A DNA stretch of 64,000 nt. Source: Bos javanicus. Lineage: Eukaryota > Chordata > Mammalia > Artiodactyla > Bovidae. A program made the position numbers and the translations under genes. Location: NCBI RefSeq assembly GCF_032452875.1, contig NC_083884.1, positions 22,275,501 to 22,339,500 of the forward strand, in the 5' to 3' direction. The notes under the pieces are model-generated. The model saw nothing but the letters and a program-made list of their open reading frames with translations, made no database searches and was not told where the DNA came from. This document shows, one piece after another, positions 22,937 to 33,265 of this stretch. The stretch's first letter is position 1; each line of letters begins with the position of its first letter.

Positions 22937-24590
22937 AGTTATGTACAATAATAATACCTTAGTACATAATATCTTTATACAGTAATAATAATAAGAGCTA
23001 TTATTATCAAATGTATATGTAAAATGTGTAAACAGAATAGCTTAACTACAATTTTTGTGTGAAATATGGTATCAAATGTAAAACGTATGTTCAGCATGAT
23101 AATAAATGCTTGCTGTTTTTGTGGCTAATCATTAATTTTGAGGGGTTTGAATATTTATAATAAATAAATAATTAGTCTTACCACTCTTTGGCATTTGCAT
23201 TTTAAAAACAATTCCAATAAATTTTGGCTTTATTTTCTTCAAAACTGTTTTGAAACCTTTAATATAATATTAAAATAATGGAATAACTAAAATAATTTCA
23301 ATTTTGAAGGATTTTTTAATGTGCAATATTAAAAACACTGATAAGGGAACATATTCATATTAAAATACACACCTGAAAGTCTAAAGGAGCAAGGAAACAA
23401 ATAATTTGAGATAAAAATATGTGCTTTTTTTTAAAATTTATAAATTCGCCTTGGTATATAACTTGTACAAAAGTTATTTTTGATGGGGTTTCTATATTTA
23501 ATTAATATTTTTATTGTATAATAGAATAAAATAAAATTTAGAAAGTTTTTGGTTATACCATCAAACTTTGATAAAATATTCTAAAGATTCATAGACATGT
23601 AATATTATTAGTTTTATTGTAATACTATTTGTCCAAGAAAGCTACTATGACATGTGGGAAAAATAAATTTATATGTGCAAGTAATTTGAAATATACATAA
23701 ATTTCAGTAATTTGAAATATACATAAATTTCAGTAGAAATGAAATTGAAAATATCTTTTATTTTCAGAATTTTCTCTAATCTTACTAGATATTTCAGCTT
23801 CTATAGAGTGATTTTCCAATTAAAATAGTATTATGGCATAGAGTGGGTTTATTAAATAGTCAAGGAAGTTGAATTTATCATTCATTAAATATAAATTTAG
23901 AGAAATAGGTAACTTTGGCAAAATTTAAAAAATAAAACTATACAAAAATATAAGTTCTAGGGAAAAGTATAAACACTGATATTAAATGTAGATATGGTGA
24001 AGAAGTAATTTCCACTATAGGAGTATATATCAGGAAAAATTTCCTAATAAGTTATTTTAAATGTAAAAAATGTTTTCATTTGTATTTTGTATATTGATGA
24101 ATAATTTTATTTGTAAAAATAATTTAAATAAAGCTATTCAACAGGTCATCAATGAAATAAAACCTACTTATTAGTCAATAAATATTATACTTCAAAAATT
24201 AGTTATTAGTTATTTTAGCATACTCTTTCCATCTCAGAAACATCCAAACTTTTCTACAGGTATCTCATACAAAGTTTTCAGGGCAATACTTTCTTCATGC
24301 TCTCCAAGAAGGAAAAAGTGGACACTTTTTTAATTTTGAGAGACTAGCTTTCTTAGAATGTATTTTTCCACCAGAAATAAGCTCAGCCATCCAAGGTTCT
24401 AAACATTGGACAGACATCTCTCTGGGTTTATGAAGATGTTATATGCACTTATAAACTGTGAAATGAGCCTGAGGGTAATGAGTCTTGTGGAAGGTCCATG
24501 TGGGTGAGCGATATCAGCTGGCTTTCCAACCCAGTTCCATAGTCCCTTGGTGCCTCAAGTTAGGATTTCTCCTATCTCAGGCTCTCACCG
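22937..24590. other. 1.6 kb very AT-rich region, nothing recognised
   Basis: Long A/T tracts, no SINE, LINE or LTR signature and no frame longer than chance. A 24-25-bp tandem repeat (agtaatttgaaatatacataaattt) occurs twice at about 23680-23731. Confidence 0.5.
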
Positions 24591-24595
24591 GAGGC

Positions 24596-24622
24596 GGGGG
24601 GGGGGGGTGGGGGTGGGGGGGG
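24596..24622 (+). repeat. G-rich tract, potential G-quadruplex
   Basis: Twelve G, T, five G, T, eight G: far more than four G3 runs within 27 nt. It is the only such tract in the window and sits in a locally GC-rich pocket. Confidence 0.85.
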
Positions 24623-24733
24623 TGTGTTTCTGGCCCTGCGCATATTCTCAGGGCCAGCAATATTAAAGAAAAAAATATTCCAGCATTTGTTAATTAAAAC
24701 AGTAGGGGAAGACTTTATTCAGAACTGTTGTGA

Positions 24734-24884
24734 GGGACTTCCCTGGTGATCCAGTGGCTAAGACTCCATGCTCCCAGTGCAGAGGGCCTGGATTTGATCC
24801 CTGGTCAGGGAACTAGATCCCACGTGCCCCAACTAACAGTTTTCTTTTTGCAACTAAGACCCAGCACAGCCAGTTAAATAAATT
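24734..24884 (+). mobile_element. CHR-type artiodactyl SINE
   Basis: Older tRNA-derived SINE: 'gggacttccctggtgatcc' head, B-box-like 'ggatttgatccctgg', body ending at 'aagacccagcacagcc' with an AAATAAA tail. Its left TSD AACTGTTGTGA (24723-24733) recurs only beyond the neighbouring BovB (25383-25393). Confidence 0.85.
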
Positions 24885-25382
24885 TTGTTCAGCCACTAAG
24901 CTGTGTCTTTGTGCTCTTTGTGACACCATGAACTGCAGCACACCAGGTTCCCCTGTCCTCCATTATCTCCCGCTGCTGCTGCTGCTGCTGCATTGCTTCA
25001 GTCGTGTCTGACTCCGTGCGACCCCAGAGACAGCAGCCCACCAGGCTCCCCCATCCCTGGGGCATCTGTTCAAATGCATCTCCATTGAGGTGGTGATGCC
25101 ATACAACCATCTCACCCTCTGTTGCCACCTTCTACTCCTGCCCTCAATGTTTCCCAGCATCAGTTCTTTTCCAATGAGCCAGCTCTCCATATCAGGTGGC
25201 CCTTTGGAGCTTCAGCTTCAGCGTTAGTTCTTCCAATGAAGATTCAGGGTTGACTTCCTTTAGGATTGACTGGTTTGACCTCCTTGCAGTCCAAGGGACT
25301 CTCAAGAGTCTTACCCAGCACCACAGTTTGAAAGCATCTTTTCTTCAGCCCTCAACCTTCTTTATGGTCCAACTCTCACTAA
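24885..25382 (-). mobile_element. Old BovB LINE fragment
   Basis: Minus-strand, diverged BovB 3' end running from 'gttcagccactaagctgtg' to 'ggtccaactctcac', with a SINE nested at about 24971-25062. It appears to sit in the tail of the adjacent CHR-type SINE. Confidence 0.85.
24971..25062 (-). mobile_element. Truncated BOV-A2 SINE nested in BovB
   Basis: A (GCT)n tail followed by about 70 bp of the terminal Bov-A monomer, interrupting BovB text between 'ccattatctccc' and 'tctgttcaaatgcatctcc'. It is 5'-truncated. Confidence 0.88.
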
Positions 25383-25393
25383 AACTGTTGTGA

Positions 25394-26609
25394 AATGTAC
25401 CAAAACTCTCACAGTAGGAAGAGAGATTAGGCTGTACTTTGAGTAGAACAAAGACAAGTAGGATTTAGAGCCAAGTAGGATTTAGAACCAATGAGCCAGT
25501 GAGAAGATCAAGGGCATGGAACACTGGACATCAAAGATAGGGAGGACTTTTACTAAACCAACTTAACTAAGGACTTGTATATCAAGTAGGAGATGAAGAA
25601 TTTGATGAGTTATCAAGGATGATCAGACATCAAAGGTGGGATTCTCTCTGAAAGTAACTTAGGATAATTATTGCTAAAATTGGACCAGGCAAGCCAAAGG
25701 CAGGATGGGGGTGAAGACCGGGGCTTAGCTGAGAAGTAAGTTCAAAGGACCCTGCCTCACTCTAGAATCCTGTCTGCCTGGTGAGATGACAAAATGGGAG
25801 GCCATAGAGTCCAGGTTACTCACTAGCTGAAGCTTCTCTGGTTTCCTAACACCACCTTCAGGTCTCCACTTAGACTACCTTAGCTTAGTGTCTGAGGCTG
25901 TTCATGTTGACCTTCTTTCTAAAATGCTGACTTTCCTTAAGAGAAACTAAAAAGAGGCAGTACTACTTCTGTAATCTCTCCTTGAGAGTCTCAGTACACT
26001 CGCCTGCTTTTCTGGTGCCTTTCTCCAAAGTTCATTTACTGGGTGTGCTTGAGAATACTCCATCAATAGTATGTCAAGGAGAGACCTTAATTTGGGGTGG
26101 ACATAGGAGACCTTTAGGGTAGCCTACAGTGGCAGGGCCATAAAAGCAGTTCTGACACCTTGATTTTCAAAAGCCTACAAATGGCACACTGGGATATCCA
26201 TGGTCTACTAGAACCCACTATGGGCTCTCTTGCCACTATGGCCTAACCTGATGCCTAAATGACCTGTTTTTTCATAACTCTCCTCATTGTATTGAGGAAA
26301 CAGCCGTTTTCTTCCATGCCTTTCTTTTTTACTGAAATTTTACAGATTAGTTAGAAGAATGGAAATAAGGGCAGTCTTTTGTGCATGCATTAGAATATAT
26401 TAATTCCTATTTTGATGGGGACAAAATTATAATTTAATAATTGCAAATTTCTTAGTCAAATGCTATAACATATCAAAATCTATAACTACATTTTTAAATG
26501 CCAGAGCTTCCTAACCAGTCTTCTGTTAATCTCTTTCAGTTCTGGTTGCTGTGTCACTTAGGATACTCCTAGATACAACGAATAACAGTAAATCCAAATG
26601 AAAAAGTTT
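25394..26609. other. Unannotated, moderately GC-rich spacer
   Basis: No family recognised. A 17-bp tandem (aagtaggatttagagcc) occurs twice near 25456-25488. Composition is less AT-rich than flanks between about 25680 and 26260, possibly an unrecognised LTR. Confidence 0.35.
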
Positions 26610-26985
26610 TCTATGTGAAATAAGTCAAAGGAAGACAAACACTGTATGATATCGCTTAAATGTGGAATCTTAAAAAAAAAAAAAACAAAAAAAAAAACTA
26701 GTGAATATAACAAAAAAGAGACTCACAGATATAGAGAATAAACTAGTGGTTACTAGTCAGGAAGAGGAAAAGGAGAGGGGCAATATGGGGTAGGGGAACA
26801 AGAGGTACAAACTGCTAGGTATAAAATAAGCTACAAGGATATACTGTACAACATGGGGGATATACCCAATTTTCCAATAACTCTCAATGGACTATAAACT
26901 TCACAAATTGTGAATCACTATACAGTATGCCTGTAACTTATAGAATATTGAACAGCAACTAGACTTCAATTTAAAAACAAAGATT
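26610..26985 (+). mobile_element. L1 (old) 3' end
   Basis: Old L1 3' UTR in plus orientation: 'gtgaaataagtcaaaggaag', 'gtatgatatcgcttaaatgtgg', 'acaacatgggggatatacc'. An A-rich run at 26672-26698 interrupts it. Confidence 0.75.
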
Positions 26986-27009
26986 CCCCAAGAATTTACT
27001 TCATCACAG

Positions 27010-27031
27010 ATGAAAAAAAAAAAAAAAAAAC
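27010..27031. repeat. Poly(A) tract
   Basis: About 18 consecutive A after 'acagatg'. It may be the remains of a retroposed tail, but no body can be assigned. Confidence 0.6.
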
Positions 27032-27089
27032 AGTCCTGGTGTAAGACAGCATGGCAGCCAGACTCTGCAGTGGCCTCCATGGTCCCTGC

Positions 27090-27590
27090 CACCTAGTTTT
27101 ATACCCGGTATTAACCCTGCCCCTGACTATGAAAAGAAACTATGACTTATTTCTAATCAATAAAATAAGGCAAAGGTGATAGATGCATGTAACTATCTGC
27201 ACATGATTATATGACATCAGACTGTAAGTCATATAGGTAGAAGCTTGTCTCCTTGATGGCTTTGAGGAGGCAAGTGGTCATGTAGGTAATGCCAGTGTAC
27301 CAAGGATATACAGATGGCCTCCAGCTAATAGCCAGTAAGAGGCCCTCATGCTGATAGCCCCAAAGGAACTTAATTCCTCCAAAAACAGTATGAGCTTGGA
27401 AGCAGATCCTGTCCATCAAGGTTCTAGGAGACTACAGTCCTGCCCCACAGATTGGTTGCAGCTTTATGAGACCTGGAAACCGAGGACCCAGCTATGCTGT
27501 GCACAGACTCCTGACCCACAGAAACTGTGGTATAATAAATGTATGTAGAATATATCTTCTTACACAGCAATATAGAACTAGCACAGATAG
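27090..27590 (+). mobile_element. MaLR/MLT1-like LTR
   Basis: Plus-strand match to an MLT1-type LTR: 'ctccagctaatagccagtaag', 'gagcttggaagcagatcctg', then the terminal 'actcctgacccacagaaactg' and 'gtataataaatgtatgt' with its AATAAA. Ancient and lacking defined ends. Confidence 0.7.
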
Positions 27591-27639
27591 TTTGAAAGTT
27601 ATCTAATGTACAAACATTGTTCTAGTTCTATGTTGAATT

Positions 27640-27790
27640 TATTGCTGCAAAACCAATCACCCCAGATTTTGTGGCTTAAGACAACAATAATTTTATTATG
27701 TTTATTATCTGTGAGTCAGGAATTCTGGCAAGGCTCAAAAGGGTGATCCTTTAGATCCATATTTTGTGGTGGTATTTAGCTCATTACTGG
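27640..27790 (-). repeat. MLT1-like LTR 3' fragment
   Basis: Reverse-orientation 'attgctgcaaaaccaatcac', 'gtggcttaagacaacaataa' and 'gtgagtcaggaattctgg' resemble the terminal part of a MaLR LTR. Tentative family call. Confidence 0.5.
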
Positions 27791-27814
27791 TTTGGTCTGG
27801 AAGGATCAAAAAGC

Positions 27815-28000
27815 CTTTCTCGGGGGCACTGTCCATTCCCCTTCTGATGTCTCTGTGAGAAGCTTTCTCTGTCCCTTTTATACTTTAATAAAACTCTGCT
27901 ACACAAAAGCTCCTGAGTGATCAGACCTGGTCCCTGGTCCCAAAGCTAAATCTTCTTCTTTGGAGATCACGAATCTGACATCTTTTCCCATAAGCTATCA
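27815..28000 (+). repeat. ERV1 5' LTR, truncated
   Basis: R/U5 part of the LTR: AATAAA at 27887-27892, followed by 'ctctgctacac' and the U5 stretch ending in CA at 28000. U3 is mostly missing. The roughly 80 bp shared with the 3' LTR (31785-31866) aligns well, including 'gctttctct' and 'ctttaataaaactctgc'. Confidence 0.85.
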
Positions 28001-28003
28001 TCT

Positions 28004-28021
28004 TGGTCCCTCATCTGGGAT
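28004..28021 (+). other. Primer-binding-site-like sequence
   Basis: The 18 nt after the LTR end resemble a gammaretroviral tRNA primer site (TGG...CTC.TC.GGGAT pattern), with several mismatches. The primer tRNA cannot be assigned with confidence. Confidence 0.6.
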
Positions 28022-28742
28022 CTTAGAGACAAGGTAAGAACACTCAGAATGCTAAGCTCTCTGCTTTCTCAGTATACATGTTTTCTGCTTTACTTTACTA
28101 ACTCTATGGGTGTGCCTGTCTGTGTGAATGTAGAATGAAACAGATGTACAGAAATAAGTAAGAAGTGAGCATTGAGCCTTGCTCTGCAGTTTTGCCATGC
28201 CTGGTAATGACTGAAAGCAGCCCCCAAAAGGGGACCCTTGTCAGGGATGTATACTGACCTGCCAATGCCAAAAGACATCCAACATCCCTGCAAGGAGAGT
28301 GGCCACAAATGGGCAAAGCCTGTAGACTGAACTTTCCTTTCTTGGTCAAATTTTCCTGGTCTCTTTGACCATTTTGTAATTGTGTGAGGAGTTAGAAATA
28401 CTAACCTAACTTGTCAGGTCATAGACTTTCAAGGGACTTGTGATCCATGCTAGTACTGTGTACTTTTATTTAGACCCCAAGCTTGGTAGTCATGAGACAC
28501 CCTGCCTTGCTAGGAGTATGTTCGGGAATGAGGTGGAATGGAACTTTAGCTTCAGCAGCATCTCTCTCTTGGCTGCTTCCATATGAGGCCAGAAGTCCTT
28601 GTCATAGCTGTGCCTCCAAACTACATGGATGGAAGCCCTGTTATCGAGCATGAGGTTTCCAAGAACATAAGTTGGGAATCACAGATTGGAAGTGCAGTGG
28701 GTTTCTTCCTTTGGTAGTGCTAGCTTTTAGCAGACCAGAGAA

Positions 28743-28812
28743 AGCTCTCCAGTGGCTTCTGTCTCAAATCCTTAGAAGGTTATCCAGTGGCTTCTGTCTC
28801 AACTCCCTAGAC
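28743..28812 (+). repeat. Short tandem duplication inside ERV1
   Basis: A ~33-bp unit containing 'ccagtggcttctgtctcaa' occurs twice in a row. Confidence 0.75.
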
Positions 28813-29221
28813 ATTCCTTTTGTGGAATCTGTGAATATGAGCTGGAAGGATTGGCCCTAGTAGCTTAAGGACAAAAATCACTTTTTCCTCACTGGCCGAC
28901 CCTCCACCACCTCTTTTGCTATCACATATACTGGTGTGGTGACACTCAGAAGGGACATCTCTCAATAGAAATTCAAACAGTCCCAGTTGTGGTTAAGACT
29001 ATTTAGAAGATCCCAAAAGTACATCAAAGTCTTTATGGGACTAACTTTATTTTATGAGCTTAACTTGGAGAGATGTAATGTATGTCTTGGGAAAGATGCT
29101 GACTCCTGCCTGACTTGACAACTTGAGTTTTGAAAGAAGCTACTACTTTTGGAGATGAATGGCTTGAAGGCCTGGTCTTTAATGAGGGCTTGAACTTCCT
29201 TCCCCTCCCCTCTCTGCCCCC

Positions 29222-29245
29222 ACCCCAAAAAAAAAAAAAAAAAAA
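29222..29245. repeat. Poly(A) tract within ERV1 interior
   Basis: A run of about 20 A preceded by a C-rich stretch. It may be simple-sequence expansion, or the tail of a lost retroposon. Confidence 0.6.
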
Positions 29246-29439
29246 GGGATTATGTCTCTATGGCAGACTGTTTTTGTGCACAAATATTGTTATAGATCCT
29301 GAAACCTTAGAATTAACTATCTGACTCAGCTTTCAGTTTTTCAAAAGACATTATGAAAACTCCGGGAGGTAACTCCTGACCCAGCTTCTGACTCAGACAA
29401 GCCGCTGTTCAAGACAGGAACAGAAGTCCTAATAAAGAT

Positions 29440-29530
29440 GTTAGAGTCTGGAGGACAATCTCTAGAGCCCCTCTGGGAATGCCCTTACCAGATAAGTTTG
29501 ACAAGCTATATGGGCTTGCTTCTGCTGACT
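29440..29530 (+). pseudogene. Retroviral integrase C-terminal remnant (ERV1 pol)
   Basis: A short open piece reading LEPLWECPYQISLT has the spacing of the gammaretroviral integrase C-terminal domain around its W..PY core. Only this end of pol is recognisable; gag, protease, RT and the integrase core were not found in the 1.4 kb upstream. It marks the pol-env junction of the remnant. Confidence 0.6.
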
Positions 29531-29986
29531 CCAAAAGTCCTGAGTCTGCTCTTTGACCATAAGACAATGCCTTCCTGTCCTGAGCTCATTCCTATACCAA
29601 ATTCCACAAAAAATCTAATTGCTGGGTCTGCGGAGTGCTCCCCCTCCTCATCAATAGAAGGCTTTCCATGGTGGGTTTCTCCACTTCAGGAAGAGGACTT
29701 TCTTCAACCCTGCAAATCTGATGACATCTAACAATCCTAAAATGGACTGGTATAACATATTGTACCTTAACTATGGAAATAATGTGACTTTTCATTTTGA
29801 TTATGTTTTAATTTGGTTTAATGACTATTTTGTGCACATAAGAAGGTAAATGGGTGTAGATCTGGTCATTTTCTACCTAATGTTTATCAAATATGGGATG
29901 AGGTCATATGGCTAACTCCTGTAAAGGGATGCCTGCTGTCTAATGCTCCCATATGCTGGGAACAAATAGAGCCATCTCCAGAAGTT

Positions 29987-30250
29987 GCTGCTGCTAAGTC
30001 ACTTCAGTTGTGTCTGACTCTGTGCGACCCTATAGACGGCAGCCGACCAGGCTTCCCCGTCCCTGGGATTCTCCAGGCAAGAACACTGGAGTGGGTTGCC
30101 ATTTCCTTCTCCAATGCAGGAAAGTGAAAAGTGAAAGTGAAGTCGCTCAGTTGTGTCCGACCCTCAGCGACCCCATGGACTGCAGCCTTCCAGGCTCCTC
30201 CGTCCATGGGATTTTCCAGGCAAGAGTACTGGAGTGGGGTGCCATTGCCT
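29987..30250 (-). mobile_element. BOV-A2 SINE nested in ERV1
   Basis: Complete reverse BOV-A2 with a short GCT tail, flanked by CAGAAGTT (29979-29986 and 30251-30258). It interrupts ERV interior sequence, so it is younger than the provirus. Confidence 0.95.
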
Positions 30251-30383
30251 CAGAAGTTAGCTGACAATTTATTTGTAATGATTGGAAACAATTGGGATTT
30301 TTGCCTCAAGAAATATACAATGTAATACTTCCTGTGCTTTCCAATCCCAGTCCAGGTCCTCCTTTTGCCTGGCCAGGCACTGA

Positions 30384-31173
30384 TTGGGACTGGATCCCTC
30401 CGTCACACTGGCTTGCTCCAAACCAGACCTACTAGATATGCGGCTCTTACCTATAGATGTAGCTTCCTCTGGCTGGATAGGGAGATGCACCCTAGGTCTA
30501 ACTTTTACTCATGGATTAATATTTTCAGAGCTTCTAGAGAAGCCTGCTAATCTGCCACATCTTAAAACTTGTTGGGCAAGGTCTGTTTTTTACTGGTATG
30601 ATTATCTGGCTACAATATTTGTTGTAGGAATTATTCGTTCTCTCTGGGAACTACAGATGTTATGCTATGAGTTGATGCTCTAACTTTACTCAATAGACTT
30701 TACATTCTCAAAAAGCTATTTCAGCCCTTAATGCTGAATAGATACAAATTAGATACAAATTAGAAAGATGGTTTTACCAAACAGATTGCCCTTAGACATT
30801 CTAATGGCTGCACAAGGAGGAATTTGTGCCATTATTCATACCCAGTGTGGTATATATATACCAGATATGAACATCAATGTTACTCACTTTCCTAAACACA
30901 TGAACAAGATGATTCAGGCTCGGTACTCCTAAAGCCTCAGTCACCTCATTTTGGGAAACATTAACTAGCTCCCCATGGTGGAAAACTATTTTAATCATAA
31001 TAATTCTAATTGTTCTGTTGTTACTGTTTGCTCCCTTCATCTGTGACTGTGTAAACTGGATTTGTTTCTGTCTAAAAGCTCTTAAGTTACAAATGATTGT
31101 CCAGACTCCTATGAGTGCCACAGCCTCCTACAACTATTACTTGAGACCCCTGGATCAGAGACCCTCAATATGA
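30384..31173 (+). pseudogene. ERV1 env remnant (transmembrane end)
   Basis: Broken env. The last 68 codons (30967-31170, stop TGA 31171-31173) are open and show a hydrophobic membrane span (about 30985-31035) followed by a Cys-rich juxtamembrane segment and a short cytoplasmic tail. Upstream, 30765-30880 reads like the ectodomain region before the span. There the expected C-x6-CC motif has lost its last Cys: the two codons at 30846-30851 read Cys-Gly. Further upstream the frame contains stops (for example around 30680 and 30750), and the surface subunit is mostly unrecognisable. It encodes no functional envelope. Confidence 0.7.
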
Positions 31174-31286
31174 AGATTAGGTGAATATGTTGCCTCAACA
31201 ATTTAGGGATGGCACCCTTCAACAGCAGGAAGCAGTTATAGAACAAAAACAATGTCCTCCTCCCTTGGCAACATAATTCTCCTTAA

Positions 31287-31299
31287 AGAAAAGGGGGAA
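31287..31299 (+). other. Polypurine tract of ERV1
   Basis: AGAAAAGGGGGAA lies immediately before the TGAGAG start of the 3' LTR. This position and composition are those of the plus-strand primer site in retroviruses. Confidence 0.85.
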
Positions 31300-31300
31300 A

Positions 31301-31866
31301 TGAGAGAGTCAATTCTTAGGGAGATTGATAAGAAGTCCAGGGTCCCCAAGGAAGAGAAAGGGACTTTTTTTTTCCCCCTACATTGCTTTGTCTTAGTCAA
31401 TATAACAATGAATCTTGCTTGAGAAAATGTTTCTCCTTAACAAGAACCTTCTGACAAATCTTGTTATTTGAAGACGTATGTTGTGGGAGTGGGTCTGGTA
31501 AGTGAAGTGAAGTCGTTTAGTCCTGTCCAACTCTTTGCGACCCCATGGACTGTAGCCTACCAGGCTCCTCAGTCCATGGAATTTTCCAGGCAAGAGTGCT
31601 GGAGTGGGTTGCCATTTCCTTTTCAGGGGGTCTTTCCAACCCAGGGATCGAACCCCAGTCTCCCGCATTGCAGGCAGACACTTTACCATCTGAGTTTTCT
31701 ATTGTTAGTTCTAATCTTGCTAATTTAAGATGTATGTTGTGGGAGTAAGTCTGGGAAAAGTATATAAAGCCTTGATAAGACTAGATATTGGGTCACTCTC
31801 CCTCCCCCTTTTTATGTCTATGTCAAAAGCTTTCTCTACCCTTTTACACTTTAATAAAACTCTGCT
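31301..31866 (+). repeat. ERV1 3' LTR, interrupted and truncated
   Basis: Begins with TG after the polypurine tract. U3 holds two diverged ~38-bp direct repeats (31461-31498 and 31717-31754), a TATA box (31761-31768) and AATAAA at 31853-31858. It stops at 'ctctgctacac', where CA repeats and a BovB begin. R's end and U5 are missing. A Bov-tA lies between the two U3 repeats. Confidence 0.85.
31499..31694 (-). mobile_element. Bov-tA SINE nested in ERV1 3' LTR
   Basis: Reverse Bov-tA: body from 31508, tRNA-like head with 'gggatcgaaccccagtctcc', ending near 'ttaccatctgag', so it lacks the first ~15 bp of the head. No clear TSD. Confidence 0.93.
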
Positions 31867-31989
31867 ACACACACACACACATGGAAAAAGGAAGAGAGTT
31901 CCATAAAAACATCTATTTCTGCTTTATTGACTATGCCAAAGCCTTTGACTGTGTGGATCACAATCAACTGTGGAAAATTCTGAGAAGAG

Positions 31990-32509
31990 ATGGGAATACC
32001 AGACCACCTGACCTGCCTCTTGAGAAACCTATATGCAGGTCAGGAAGCAACAGTTAGAACTGGACATGGAACAACAGACTGGTTCCAAATAGGAAAAGGA
32101 GTACGTCAAGGCTGTATATTGTCACCTTGCTTATTTAACTTATATGCAGAGTACATCATGAGAAATGCTGGGCCGGAAGAAGCACAAGCTGGAATCAAGA
32201 TTGCTGGGAGAAATATCAATAACCTCAGATATGCAGATGACACCACCCTTATGGCAGAAAGTGAAGAGGAACTAAAAAGCCTTTTGATGAAAGTGAAAGA
32301 GGAGAGTGAAAAAGCTGGCTTAAAGCTCAACATTCAGAAAATGAAGATCATGGCATCTGGTCCCATCACTTCATGGCAAATAGATGGGGAAACAGTGGAA
32401 ACAGTGTCAGACTTTATTTATTGGGGCTCCAAAATCATTGCAAATGGTGATTGCAGCCATGAAATTAAAAGACACTTACTCCTTGGAAGGAAAGTTATGA
32501 CCAACCTAG
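31990..32509 (+). pseudogene. BovB reverse transcriptase fragment
   Basis: A ~170-codon open piece of the BovB RT, from the palm through the catalytic YADD (32230-32241) to the 'CSHEIKRHLLLGRKVMTNL' block. It is then cut by the L1 insertion. A one-base frame difference separates it from the upstream palm block A at 31913-31960. Confidence 0.92.
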
Positions 32510-32753
32510 GAGAATGGCATTAAAACATGTATAATATTGTATAAGAAACGAATCGCCAGTCCAGGTTCGATGCAGGGTACAGAAAGCTTGGGGCTGGTGC
32601 ACTGGGATGACCCAGAGGGATGGTATGGGGAGGGAGGTGGGAGGGGGGTTCAGGATGGGGAACACATGTACACCCATGGCAGATGCATGTTGATGTATGG
32701 CAAAACCAATACAATATTGTAAAGTAAAAAAAAATAATAATAATAAAAAAAAG
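32510..32753 (+). mobile_element. L1 3' end nested in BovB
   Basis: L1 3' UTR from 'gagaatggcattaaaac' to a poly(A)/TAA-rich tail. Compared with the uninterrupted BovB copy at 46508-46525, about 11 bp of BovB between 'accaacctag' and 'aaaagcagagac' is missing, and no TSD is present. Confidence 0.93.
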
Positions 32754-33240
32754 AAAAGCAGAGACATTAGTTTGCCAACAAAGGTCCATGTAGTCAAGGC
32801 TATGGTTTTTCCAGTGATAATGTATGGATGTGAGAGTTGGACTATAAAGAAAGCTGAGCTCTGAAGAATTGATGCTTTTGAACTGTGGTTTTGGAGAAGA
32901 CTCTTGAGAGTCCCTTGGATTGCAGGGAGATCCAACCAGTCCATTCTAAAAGAGATCAGTCCTGGGTGTTCTTTGGAAGGACTGATGCTAAAGCTGAAAT
33001 TCCAATACTTTGGCCACCTCATGTGAAGAGTTGTCTCATTGGAAAAGACCCTGATGCTGGGAGGGATTGCGGGCAGGAAGAGAAGGGGATGACAGAGGAT
33101 GAGATGGCTGGATGACATCACTGACTCGATGGACGTGAGTCTGAGTGAACTCCGGGAGTTGGTGATGGACAGGGAGGCCTGGTGTGCTGCGATTCATGGG
33201 GTTGCCAAGAGTCGGACATGACTGAGTGACTGAACTGACT

Positions 33241-33265
33241 CACACACACACACACATACATACAC
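33241..33265. repeat. (CA)n microsatellite
   Basis: CA repeats trailing the BovB 3' end and grading into 'catacatacac'. Confidence 0.85.

Larger units (their letters stand above)
27815..31866 (+). mobile_element. ERV1 (gammaretrovirus-like) provirus remnant
   Basis: A heavily deleted class I endogenous retrovirus. In order: truncated 5' LTR (27815-28000), primer-binding-site-like sequence (28004-28021), splice-donor-like 'acaaggtaagaac' near 28031, leader and unrecognised internal DNA, an integrase C-terminal remnant (about 29440-29530), an env remnant ending at 31173, a polypurine tract (31287-31299) and a 3' LTR from 31301. At about 4 kb it is half the usual 8-9 kb, and nearly all gag and pol are gone. 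Frames are interrupted throughout. A BOV-A2 and a Bov-tA have inserted into it, and its 3' LTR stops at a BovB. It is non-coding and cannot make particles. Confidence 0.85.
31881..33240 (+). mobile_element. BovB LINE, 5'-truncated, carrying an L1
   Basis: Plus-strand BovB from the RT palm (31881) to the CTGAA-type 3' end (33240), interrupted by an L1 3' end at 32510-32753. CA repeats lie on both sides (31868-31880 and 33241-33256); they may include the target duplication. It inserted into or beside the ERV1 3' LTR. Confidence 0.93.

Noticed and set aside
32495..33121. 208-codon minus-strand frame
   Set aside because: Antisense to BovB and a nested L1 tail; an artefact of element composition.
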